48,666 bases of DNA from a virus, in IMG/VR virus record IMGVR_UViG_3300034684_000139, positions 1 through 48,666 of that record. One strand, 5' to 3'. Below, piece by piece: positions 41,462 to 48,542 of this stretch. Every line of letters begins with the position of its first letter. Position 1 is the stretch's first letter. Both the position numbers and the translations under genes were made by a program. The notes under the pieces were generated by a model. That model worked only from the letters and a program-made list of their open reading frames with translations, had not been told where the DNA came from and made no database searches.

Positions 41462-41533
41462 TTTTTTGTACGGCGGGCTCCTTTTTTTCCAGTGGGTAGT
41501 GAGGACAAGGGTTCTCGGACTGGAGGAAATCTC
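41462..41533 (+). ncRNA. Leader element copy 3 (core CCAGTGGGTAGTGAGGAC)
   Basis: GTACGG lies at 41468-41473 and the core at 41489-41506, identical to copy 1. The first five bases of the core, CCAGT (41489-41493), pair with ACTGG (41519-41523), and the T run before them can continue pairing along the AGGAAA, so the ribosome site of the next gene would be hidden. The strong GC hairpin of copy 2 is not present. Confidence 0.6.
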
Positions 41534-41956
41534 ATGACAAATGAGCAAAGAGAACACATCACTACCATGCGACTGGGCGGCATCGGCTATACAGCCATTG
41601 CTAAAGCGGTCGGGCTGTCAAAGGACAGCGTGAAGGCCTATTGCCGCACTCATGGCCTTGCCGGGATAAAAGCACAAAGCAATACTCGAATCTCACCGAC
41701 GCAAAGATTTTGCTTGAATTGTGGAAAGTCGCTGGTACAGCTACCGCATCGGAAAGCTGCGAAGTTCTGCTGTGGCGAATGCCGTCAGGTATGGTGGAAT
41801 GCGCACCCAGAGCAGGTCAATAAAAAGGCATTCTACTCCTTCACCTGCGTTTGCTGTGGTAAGCCCTTTACAGCATACGGCAATTCGTCACGAAAATATT
41901 GTTCTCATGATTGTTATATTGCAGATCGTTTCAAAGGCGGTGAGCAGCATGACTGA
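41534..41956 (+). CDS. HTH protein with two zinc ribbons, beside the recombinases
   Basis: A 140-residue protein starting at ATG 41534. The N-terminal HTH (REHITTMRLGGIGYTAIAKA, VGLSKDSVKAYCRTHGL) resembles resolvase or sigma region 4-type HTH. Two zinc ribbons follow: CLNCGKSL...CCGECR and CVCCGKPF...YCSHDC, the same design as the four ribbons of the HNH protein at 20684. Its place before the recombinases and under leader element 3 suggests a regulator or directionality factor for integration and excision; this is inference. Confidence 0.75.
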   Translation: MTNEQREHITTMRLGGIGYTAIAKAVGLSKDSVKAYCRTHGLAGIKAQSNTRISPTQRFCLNCGKSLVQLPHRKAAKFCCGECRQVWWNAHPEQVNKKAFYSFTCVCCGKPFTAYGNSSRKYCSHDCYIADRFKGGEQHD

Positions 41957-42125
41957 AGGCCAGTTCACCGCCGAAAAGCAATATCAAACTTCGCTGCTTC
42001 TGGCAAAAGAGCTTCTTGAAAAAGGGCTTTTGACGCGGGAGGAATACACCGTAATTAATACAATTCTGCTTCAAAAATACGGACCACCGTTGGGCACATT
42101 ATTCTCCGAAATTGCCTTGCTATAA
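41949..42125 (+). CDS. SHOCT-like small protein
   Basis: A 58-residue protein whose ATG overlaps the previous stop by 8 bases. LLLAKELLEKGLLTREEYTV followed by INTILLQKYGP has the SHOCT pattern (a short helical oligomerisation motif, -L-x-G-x-L-T-x-E-E-). Such small proteins regularly precede serine recombinases in clostridial elements. Its last codons lie in repeat R3. Confidence 0.72.
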   Translation: MTEGQFTAEKQYQTSLLLAKELLEKGLLTREEYTVINTILLQKYGPPLGTLFSEIALL

Positions 42126-42147
42126 TCCGCTTTTAGAGTGATATATA
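42100..42147 (+). repeat. Repeat R3: promoter-like element before the recombinase genes
   Basis: Third copy: GAAATTGCCTTGCTATAATCC and CGCTTTTAGAGTGATATAT. It contains a perfect extended -10-type TGCTATAAT. It ends 24 bases before the TTG start of recombinase 1 and overlaps the end of the SHOCT-like gene. Confidence 0.6.
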
Positions 42148-42170
42148 GTAGTGGAAAGGAGTGATTTTTC

Positions 42171-43940
42171 TTGAAAAATGTAACAAAAATCGAGCCGACC
42201 GTACCGCAAATGCCGGAGCGCAAAAAGGTCGCCGCCTACGCAAGAGTATCAATGGAGTCCGAGCGGCTGCAGCATTCCTTGTCGGCGCAGGTCAGCTATT
42301 ACAGCGAGTTTATTCAAAAGCACACCGATTGGCAGTATGTCGGTGTTTATGCGGATAATGGCATCAGCGGTACCGGAACAGCCAAACGCGATGAGTTCCA
42401 GCATATGCTCGACGATTGCGAAGCGGGTAAAATCGATATCATTCTCACAAAGTCCATTTCCCGTTTTGCAAGAAATACGGTTGACCTTTTGAAAACTGTC
42501 CGGCACCTGAAGGAGCTCTGCATTTCCGTCCGCTTTGAGAAGGAAAACATCGACTCGCTTTCGGAGGACGGGGAATTGATGCTCACATTGCTTGGCTCCT
42601 TCGCACAGGAGGAGAGCCGCAGTATTTCGGATAATGTCAAATGGGGTACGGTCAAGCGCTTTCAGCAAGGCATACCGAATGGGCATTTTCCTATCTACGG
42701 CTATCGGTGGCAGGGCGACACGCTAGTCATTGAGCCAGAGGGAGCGAAAATTGTGCGGTTGATTTACGACAACTTCCTGAAGGGTCTATCGGCCGAGACC
42801 ACAGAAAAACAGCTTGAAGCGATGGGCGTAAAATCCTATAAGGGGATGCATTTTGGCAACACGTCAATCCGGCAGATTCTCCGGAACATCACCTATACCG
42901 GAAACCTGCTGTTCCAGAAAGAGTATACCGTTGACCCTATCAGTAAGAAAAGCCGTATCAATCGCGGCGAGTTGCCGCAGTACTGGGTCGAGAACACACA
43001 TGAAGCCATCATCGACATGGAGACCTATAACGCAGTCCAAGCGGAAGTGGCGCGGCGGCGGGAGCTTGGCGTGTTTGCAAACTGGACGATTAACACGACC
43101 TGCTTCACAAGTAAAATCGTCTGTGAAGCCTGCGGCAGGCCATTTCACCGTTCGACGCGTAGTCGGACAAACGGGAAATTCAAAGTGTGGGTATGCGCCA
43201 ATCGCAAAGAAGGAAAGCCCCACGACTGTAAGGTCAGCGACCTACCGGAGTACATTCTGGAGCGTGTTGCAGCAGAGGCGCTTGGGCTGGACGAGTTTGA
43301 CGCAGATACTTTTGCCGAGCAAATTGAAAAGATCGTGGTGCCGTCAGCGAATGTGCTCGTGTTCCATTTTTACGATGGGCGCATTATCTCCAAGGAGTGG
43401 GAATCCATTGCTAAAAAGGATTGGTGGACACCTGAACGACGGCGGCTTTGGGGCGAACGACACAAGCGCAAAGACACCAATCCGAATAAGAATACCTACT
43501 ACGAGTTCACCGGCTTTATTAAGTGCGGTCGGTGCGGCTCAAATTATCGCTGCCAATCCACCACCTTGAAGGACGGGACGAAAACACGCTCATGGTACTG
43601 CACAGCGCCGTCCGGCACCTGCGATAAGATTTCGATCAAGGATGATACCATGAAAACGCTTGTGACTGATGTGCTCGGTTTGGCAGAGTACGATGAAGCC
43701 GTGATGGACGAGCAAATGGAATACGCTACCATCCTTGATAACACGGTCACCTTCCATTTCCGCGACGGGCATGAAGTATCCAGAGAATTTCATGACAAGC
43801 GTCACGGCACGAAGTGGACCGAGGAGCGCAGAGTCAAACAATCTCAAGCCATACGGGATAGCTGGACGGAGGAACGCCGAGCTGCCGTAGGAGAAAGGAT
43901 GAAGCAGATAAGGAGCGAAAAGAAATGGCCAAAACGGTAA
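42171..43940 (+). CDS. Large serine recombinase 1
   Basis: A 589-residue protein, TTG start with AAAGGAG nine bases ahead. Catalytic domain: AAYARVSMESER with S27, GVYADNGISGTGTAKRDEF, ILTKSISRFARNTVDLL and ESRSISDNVKWG. A recombinase domain and a zinc beta ribbon follow (CEACGRPFHRSTRSRTNGKF ... CANRKE) and then a second Cys set (CGRCGSNYRCQS). It would integrate or excise the element at short att sites with a two-base core, with strand exchange through a phosphoserine link. Its end overlaps recombinase 2 by 16 bases. Confidence 0.95.
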   Translation: MKNVTKIEPTVPQMPERKKVAAYARVSMESERLQHSLSAQVSYYSEFIQKHTDWQYVGVYADNGISGTGTAKRDEFQHMLDDCEAGKIDIILTKSISRFARNTVDLLKTVRHLKELCISVRFEKENIDSLSEDGELMLTLLGSFAQEESRSISDNVKWGTVKRFQQGIPNGHFPIYGYRWQGDTLVIEPEGAKIVRLIYDNFLKGLSAETTEKQLEAMGVKSYKGMHFGNTSIRQILRNITYTGNLLFQKEYTVDPISKKSRINRGELPQYWVENTHEAIIDMETYNAVQAEVARRRELGVFANWTINTTCFTSKIVCEACGRPFHRSTRSRTNGKFKVWVCANRKEGKPHDCKVSDLPEYILERVAAEALGLDEFDADTFAEQIEKIVVPSANVLVFHFYDGRIISKEWESIAKKDWWTPERRRLWGERHKRKDTNPNKNTYYEFTGFIKCGRCGSNYRCQSTTLKDGTKTRSWYCTAPSGTCDKISIKDDTMKTLVTDVLGLAEYDEAVMDEQMEYATILDNTVTFHFRDGHEVSREFHDKRHGTKWTEERRVKQSQAIRDSWTEERRAAVGERMKQIRSEKKWPKR

Positions 43941-45502
43941 CCACAATTCCAGCGACACTGACACGCTTCACCGCAGCGCCGCTGAACGAAGTCAAAAAAC
44001 GCCGCACAGCCGGTTATGCCCGCGTTTCCACCGACAGCGAGGAGCAGCAGACCAGCTATGAGGCGCAGGTTGATTATTACACCAACTACATCAAAAGTCG
44101 TGAGGACTGGGAGTTCGTGGAGGTCTATACCGATGAAGGTATCAGTGCCACGAACACGAAACACCGCGAAGGCTTCAAACGTATGATAGCCGATGCCCTC
44201 GCCGGAAAAATTGACCTTATTGTTACAAAATCGGTCAGCCGTTTCGCCCGCAACACCGTAGACAGCCTGACAACCGTTCGCAAGCTCAAAGAAAAAGGTA
44301 TCGAGATATTTTTCGAGAAGGAGAACATCTGGACGCTCGACAGCAAGGGCGAACTGCTCATTACGATAATGTCCTCACTGGCGCAGGAGGAATCCCGCTC
44401 CATTTCTGAAAACTGTACATGGGGACAAAGAAAACGATTCGCGGACGGAAAGGTCACTGTGCCGTTCAATCGGTTTCTCGGCTACGACCGAGGCGAGGAT
44501 GGCAATCTGGTCGTTAATCCGGAACAAGCAGCCACAGTCAGACGCATTTACAGTATGTTCCTACAGGGCATGACACCCTTCGGCATCGCTTCCAAGCTGA
44601 CCGCTGACGGTGTACTCTCGCCGGGCGGCAAAGAGCGCTGGAACGCCGGTGCAGTGCGGAGCATCCTCACGAATGAGAAATATCGCGGCGATGCGCTGCT
44701 ACAAAAGAGCTATACCGTGGATTTTCTCACAAAAAAGAAAAAGCCCAACGAGGGCGAGATACCACAATATTATGTTGAGAATAATCATCAAGCGATTATC
44801 CAGCCTGATGTTTTCGATATGGTGCAACGCGAGTTGGCGCGACGCGGGCAGAACCGCAGCCATCACAGCGGCGTTCACCTTTTCTCCGGCAAGATAAAAT
44901 GCGGACAGTGTGGAAACTGGTACGGTTCAAAGGTCTGGCACTCCACCGACAAATACCGCTGCACGATATGGCAGTGCAATCATAAGTTCGGCGGCGACGA
45001 AAAATGCGGTACTCCGCATCTTACGGAGGAGGATATTCAGCGTTACTACCTATCGGCGGTCAACAAGCTGCTCACGGACAGGGACGACATCATCAGCACA
45101 TTCGAGCTTGCCAAGAGCGCAGCCTTCGACACAACGGCGCTGGCTACAGAGCGGGATGAGCTGCAAAGTGAACTGTTGGTGGTCTCCGAGCTCCTGCAGC
45201 AGTGCATTCAGGAAAACGCTCATGTAGCGCTCGATCAGACGGAATACCAGAAACGCTACGACGGGCTGACCGCCCGGTTCAACAAATCCAAAGCTCGGCT
45301 GGACACGGTCACAGTAACCATAAGTGACAAAGCCACTCGGCAAGCGACAATTGAGGATTTCCTGAAAGAACTGCAGTCGCTGGATAGCATGATCACAGAG
45401 TTCGACCCAATGCTCTGGGTCAGCCTTGTGGATTTCATCACGGTCCACAGCAAGGACGATGTGCGGGTCACCTTCAAGGACGGGACCGAGATAAAAGCAT
45501 AA
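43925..45502 (+). CDS. Large serine recombinase 2
   Basis: A 525-residue protein with AGGAG upstream. AGYARVSTDSEEQQTSYEAQ gives the catalytic S35; then EGISATNTKHREGFKRMIAD, IVTKSVSRFARNTVDSL and EESRSISENCTWGQRKRF; zinc ribbon CGQCGNWYGSKVWH ... CGTPHL; and a C-terminal coiled coil (about 410-465). It is a complete copy and differs clearly from recombinase 1, so this is a functional pair and not a recent duplication. Tandem pairs of this kind are known in clostridial elements, where both may be required for movement. Confidence 0.95.
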   Translation: MAKTVTTIPATLTRFTAAPLNEVKKRRTAGYARVSTDSEEQQTSYEAQVDYYTNYIKSREDWEFVEVYTDEGISATNTKHREGFKRMIADALAGKIDLIVTKSVSRFARNTVDSLTTVRKLKEKGIEIFFEKENIWTLDSKGELLITIMSSLAQEESRSISENCTWGQRKRFADGKVTVPFNRFLGYDRGEDGNLVVNPEQAATVRRIYSMFLQGMTPFGIASKLTADGVLSPGGKERWNAGAVRSILTNEKYRGDALLQKSYTVDFLTKKKKPNEGEIPQYYVENNHQAIIQPDVFDMVQRELARRGQNRSHHSGVHLFSGKIKCGQCGNWYGSKVWHSTDKYRCTIWQCNHKFGGDEKCGTPHLTEEDIQRYYLSAVNKLLTDRDDIISTFELAKSAAFDTTALATERDELQSELLVVSELLQQCIQENAHVALDQTEYQKRYDGLTARFNKSKARLDTVTVTISDKATRQATIEDFLKELQSLDSMITEFDPMLWVSLVDFITVHSKDDVRVTFKDGTEIKA

Positions 45503-45517
45503 TCCCGGATAAGCAGA

Positions 45518-45556
45518 GCTCCTCGCTACCATTACGGCTGGGAGGCATTTTTACTT
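45518..45556 (+). terminator. Terminator after the recombinases
   Basis: An imperfect stem, GCTCCTC ... GGGAGGC with one mismatch and CTACCATTACGG inside, is followed by ATTTTTACTTT. It may serve both the recombinase operon and the convergent TetR gene. Its sequence resembles the terminator at 48195. Confidence 0.6.
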
Positions 45557-45573
45557 TATAAACGGAAATATTG

Positions 45574-46140
45574 TCATAAGACCAGTACAGGATTTATCAC
45601 GGCTACGAAGTATCTCTCCATTTCCTCCGGCGTTTGCTTCATATCGTTTTGTATCCACCAGTTGATCATCTCGACAAAGCTCGAAGAAATATGACTGAGA
45701 AGCAGGTCGGTTGGCAATCTACGGCAGTGTTGTATCTGCTTACCGTAATATTCCATGAAAACGCCGTTCAAATACTGCTTAAAGTACCGCAGAAACAGTT
45801 CGCCGCTTTCGCAGGTCAAAATACCGATGATGTTTTTGCTGTTGTCCTTCAAGTGATAGAGAATATGCGTGATGATGGAGTCGGTATCGTCGTTCTTCTC
45901 TGAAAAATCGTGCGTTTCCTCGCTGGTCAGATGGTCAGATACCACATGGGTAAATATCTCGCTGCACATTGCTTTTAGGAGCTCGTCCTTTGTCTCAAAA
46001 TGCGCGTAAAATGTGCTGCGCCCGACATTCGCCTCATCAATGATTTCTTGCACGGTAATATTTGAATATCGCTTTTTTGAAAGGAGACAATTGAATGCAC
46101 TAAAAATCGACTCCCTTGTTTTTTGTTGACGCCTATCCAT
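45574..46140 (-). CDS. TetR/AcrR-family repressor
   Basis: A 188-residue protein; ATG 46140 has GGAGC six bases ahead. The DNA-binding domain is clear: TRESIFSAFNCLLSKKRYSN, ITVQEIIDEANVGRSTFYAH and FETKDELLKAMCSEIF. The rest is the ligand/dimer domain (LSHISSSFVEMINWWIQND). Being divergent from the heavy-metal ATPase gene, it probably controls it, although metal sensing by TetR proteins is unusual; ligands may be indirect. Convergent with the recombinase operon. Confidence 0.9.
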   Translation of the reverse strand: MDRRQQKTRESIFSAFNCLLSKKRYSNITVQEIIDEANVGRSTFYAHFETKDELLKAMCSEIFTHVVSDHLTSEETHDFSEKNDDTDSIITHILYHLKDNSKNIIGILTCESGELFLRYFKQYLNGVFMEYYGKQIQHCRRLPTDLLLSHISSSFVEMINWWIQNDMKQTPEEMERYFVAVINPVLVL

Positions 46141-46168
46141 GTTGCTCCTTTCCGTACAAATCGCACAT

Positions 46169-46246
46169 ATTGTTCAGTAACGTACATTGCCGCCTCTTTG
46201 ATTATTGCCTCATCAGGGATTTGTAGCTATAATAATATTGAACAAT
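46169..46246. promoter_or_regulatory. Candidate TetR operator half-sites in the divergent promoter region
   Basis: ATTGTTCA (46169-46176) and its exact reverse complement TGAACAAT (46239-46246) lie at the two sides of the intergenic region; the second follows the -10 box of the ATPase promoter. They could bind TetR and control both genes. Confidence 0.4.
46205..46233 (+). promoter_or_regulatory. Promoter of the heavy-metal ATPase gene
   Basis: TTGCCT (46205-46210), a 17-bp spacer and a perfect TATAAT (46228-46233) lie about 90 bases before the likely start. The candidate operator half-site overlaps the expected transcription start. Confidence 0.7.
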
Positions 46247-46322
46247 GTGTTCCGTATCGAATTTACTGTACTACATAATTGGGCTGATTGCAAGAGCCAA
46301 TTGTGTAGAGGGGATGGTCAAT

Positions 46323-48185
46323 ATGATTTTCAAGAAGTGGCTGACAAACGAGCCGAAGCCGACGCTTGTTTGCGTCGCGGTATCCGTGGTAGCTTTGGTA
46401 CTCAGTCTCGGAGGGTGGCCGAAAACGGTCTTTCCGATAGATATAGCGTGGATCGCCATTGTGCTGTGCGGAGTGCCGATTGTGGTCGGTGCTGTGACGG
46501 CGCTCATCACGGAGCATAACATCAAGGCGGACGTTCTGGTTTCCATCGCTCTGATCGCTTCGGTGGCGACAAGCGAGTTTTTTGCCGCCGGTGAAGTGGC
46601 GCTTATCATGCAGATAGGTTCTTTGCTTGAAGATTTCACTGCCAACCGTGCGCGAAAGGGCATTGAAAGCCTTATCAAGCTCACGCCGAAAACTGCGCGG
46701 GTAAAGCGTGAAGGTAAGGATGTAACTATCCCCGTTGAGGAAGTGGCCGTCGGAGACATCGTGAGTGTGATTGCCGGTGAGACAATCCCTGTAGACGGCA
46801 TTCTGCTTTCCGGCGAAACCTCAGTTGATCAGTCCGTGATGACTGGTGAATCCATCCCCGTGGATAAAAAAGCCGGTGACGAGCTGACCAGCGGCACGGT
46901 CAATCAGTTTGGGATATTTGAAATGCGGGCGACAAAGGCTTGCGCGGACAGCTCCTTGCAGCGCATGATTGCCCTTGCGGAAGAAGCCGACGCAAACAAA
47001 GCACCTATTGTCGGTCTTGCAGACCATTGGGCTTCGTGGATGGTCGGTCTTGCTCTGGTGTGTGCGGTCGCCGTGGGACTGTTAAGTGGTGAGTTTATGC
47101 GGGCTGTCACCGTACTTGTGGTATTCTGCCCCTGCGCCTTTATTCTGGCAACGCCCACCGCTGTGGCTGCCGCCATCGGCAATCTTACGAAGTACGGTAT
47201 TCTTATCCGCACCGGCGACGCTTTGGAGCGCCTGTCCAAAATAGATTGCATTGCCTTCGACAAGACCGGCACACTGACTTATGGCAAGCCGGATGTCGTG
47301 GGCGTGGAGAGCTTTTCAGATACTGTTCCAACCTCTGAAATACTCAGGCTGACCGCTCTTGCGGAGCAGCGTTCCGAGCATCCGTTGGGAAAAGCTATAG
47401 TGAAACGCTACACAGAACAAGGCGGAACACTCACCGATGTTTCGGAGTTTAAGGTGCTTGCTGGACAGGGCATTTCCGCTGTTGTTGACAAAGTCCGTAT
47501 CGTTGTCGGGAAACCAGAACTGCTGAAAACGCAAGGCATTGATTTGGCAGGTACAAAGGCGCTTATGGCAAAATACTATGAGCAAGGTGCGACGGTAATA
47601 CTCGTTGCTGCGGGTGATATACCTCTCGGACTCATCGCGCTTGCGGACACGGTGCGCGGCGACTCGCCAGAAGCAGTTTCCAAGCTGAATGCACTTGGCA
47701 TCACGCCGATGCTGCTCACAGGCGACAACGGCAAAGCAGCCGTAAGTATAGCGGCAAAAGTCGGTATTACCGAAGTCAAAGCCAATCTCCTGCCGGAGAA
47801 CAAGATGCAGATCATCAAAGAAAGCGCTGAGAGCAACAAAAAGATTTGCATGGTCGGTGACGGCGTGAACGACGCGCTGGCGTTGAGTTCTGCTTACGCC
47901 GGTATTGCAATGGGTGGCGTAGGCAGCGACATCGCCGTTGAATCCGCTGATGCCGTGCTTGTCAGCGACGATATAAAGAGACTGCCGTACCTTTTCTGCA
48001 TCACGCGCAAATCCATGGCAAAGGTGAAGCAGAACATCATCATATCGCTTATTATCAACTTCACGGCAATTATTCTCTCCGGCTTTGGAATACTGACGCC
48101 GGTAACGGCTGCTCTGGTACATAACTTTGGCTCTGTGTTCGTGGTTGTAAACGCCGCGCTGCTGCTGCGAGAAAGGGATAAATAA
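46323..48185 (+). CDS. Heavy-metal-transporting P1B-type ATPase
   Basis: A 620-residue protein starting at ATG 46323, which has AGAGGGG at a normal distance; the upstream in-frame ATGs at 46245 and 46314 are less likely because the first lies in the candidate operator. Motifs: actuator TGES in MTGESIPVDKK, membrane metal-binding CPC (269-271) in VVFCPCAFILATP, phosphorylated D313 in DKTGTL, EHPLG, and hinge GDGVND. No N-terminal CxxC metal-binding domain is present. The last membrane segment reads HNFGSVFVVVNAALLL. It pumps metal out of the cell; CPC fits Cu, Ag, Zn, Cd or Pb and the metal cannot be fixed from sequence alone. Confidence 0.92.
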   Translation: MIFKKWLTNEPKPTLVCVAVSVVALVLSLGGWPKTVFPIDIAWIAIVLCGVPIVVGAVTALITEHNIKADVLVSIALIASVATSEFFAAGEVALIMQIGSLLEDFTANRARKGIESLIKLTPKTARVKREGKDVTIPVEEVAVGDIVSVIAGETIPVDGILLSGETSVDQSVMTGESIPVDKKAGDELTSGTVNQFGIFEMRATKACADSSLQRMIALAEEADANKAPIVGLADHWASWMVGLALVCAVAVGLLSGEFMRAVTVLVVFCPCAFILATPTAVAAAIGNLTKYGILIRTGDALERLSKIDCIAFDKTGTLTYGKPDVVGVESFSDTVPTSEILRLTALAEQRSEHPLGKAIVKRYTEQGGTLTDVSEFKVLAGQGISAVVDKVRIVVGKPELLKTQGIDLAGTKALMAKYYEQGATVILVAAGDIPLGLIALADTVRGDSPEAVSKLNALGITPMLLTGDNGKAAVSIAAKVGITEVKANLLPENKMQIIKESAESNKKICMVGDGVNDALALSSAYAGIAMGGVGSDIAVESADAVLVSDDIKRLPYLFCITRKSMAKVKQNIIISLIINFTAIILSGFGILTPVTAALVHNFGSVFVVVNAALLLRERDK

Positions 48186-48194
48186 AAGGCGAAC

Positions 48195-48230
48195 GCCTCT
48201 CTACCATTGTGGCAGGGAGGCATTTTGTTT
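48195..48230 (+). terminator. Terminator after the metal ATPase gene
   Basis: GCCTCTCT (48195-48202) pairs with AGGGAGGC (48214-48221), with an inner CCA/TGG, followed by ATTTTGTTTT. Resembles the terminator at 45518 in sequence as well as shape. Confidence 0.82.
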
Positions 48231-48253
48231 TACAAATGAAAGTTTGCATCATG

Positions 48254-48433
48254 CTACTTCTGTGGGCAGACCTTCATCAGCAGTTCCAAGAATTGCTTAC
48301 CTATGGCCTCGGCGTCGTATCCGTTTGCCTCGCAGATGAAGCGGATGCCGTCCGGCGTCAAGAGTTGTCCGTTATTGCGCAAGTGGCAGAGCTTCTCATA
48401 GTCCGTTTTCTGTTCCTTTGTTATCTGTGCCAT
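48254..48433 (-). CDS. Small conserved mobile-element protein (59 aa)
   Basis: A 59-residue protein on the minus strand: AQITKEQKTDYEKLCHLRNN, GQLLTPDGIRFICEANGYDA and EAIGKQFLELLMKV. ATG 48433 has GGAGGT eight bases ahead. I recognise the GQ(I/L)LTPDGIRFICEANG pattern as common in clostridial conjugative or mobilisable elements, but no function is known to me. It shows that DNA right of the ATPase belongs to a mobile element too. Confidence 0.72.
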   Translation of the reverse strand: MAQITKEQKTDYEKLCHLRNNGQLLTPDGIRFICEANGYDAEAIGKQFLELLMKVCPQK

Positions 48434-48453
48434 TCGGCCATACCTCCATATAT

Positions 48454-48473
48454 AAAAACCGGGCAGTCCCGGC
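48454..48473 (-). terminator. Minus-strand hairpin with T run
   Basis: Read on the minus strand, CCGGG-ACTG-CCCGG is followed by TTTTT. It lies immediately upstream of the 59-aa gene, so it may end a minus-strand gene to the right or act as an attenuator. Confidence 0.55.
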
Positions 48474-48480
48474 TTCTACA

Positions 48481-48513
48481 AAGTTACCCTGCATAACTAA
48501 AACTTACCCTGCA
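48481..48513 (+). repeat. Two 20-bp-spaced direct repeats, iteron-like
   Basis: AAGTTACCCTGCA (48481-48493) and AACTTACCCTGCA (48501-48513) differ by one base and start exactly 20 bp apart, about two helical turns. They could be binding sites for a replication or control protein of the right-hand element. Confidence 0.5.
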
Positions 48514-48542
48514 AGAGGGAGAATGTCAAAGGGAAAATTAAA

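Noticed and set aside
8392-45573. Direct repeats marking attL and attR of the prophage
   Set aside because: Comparing the likely border regions by eye gave only short, low-quality matches; serine recombinase sites may share just a few bases, so no site is claimed.
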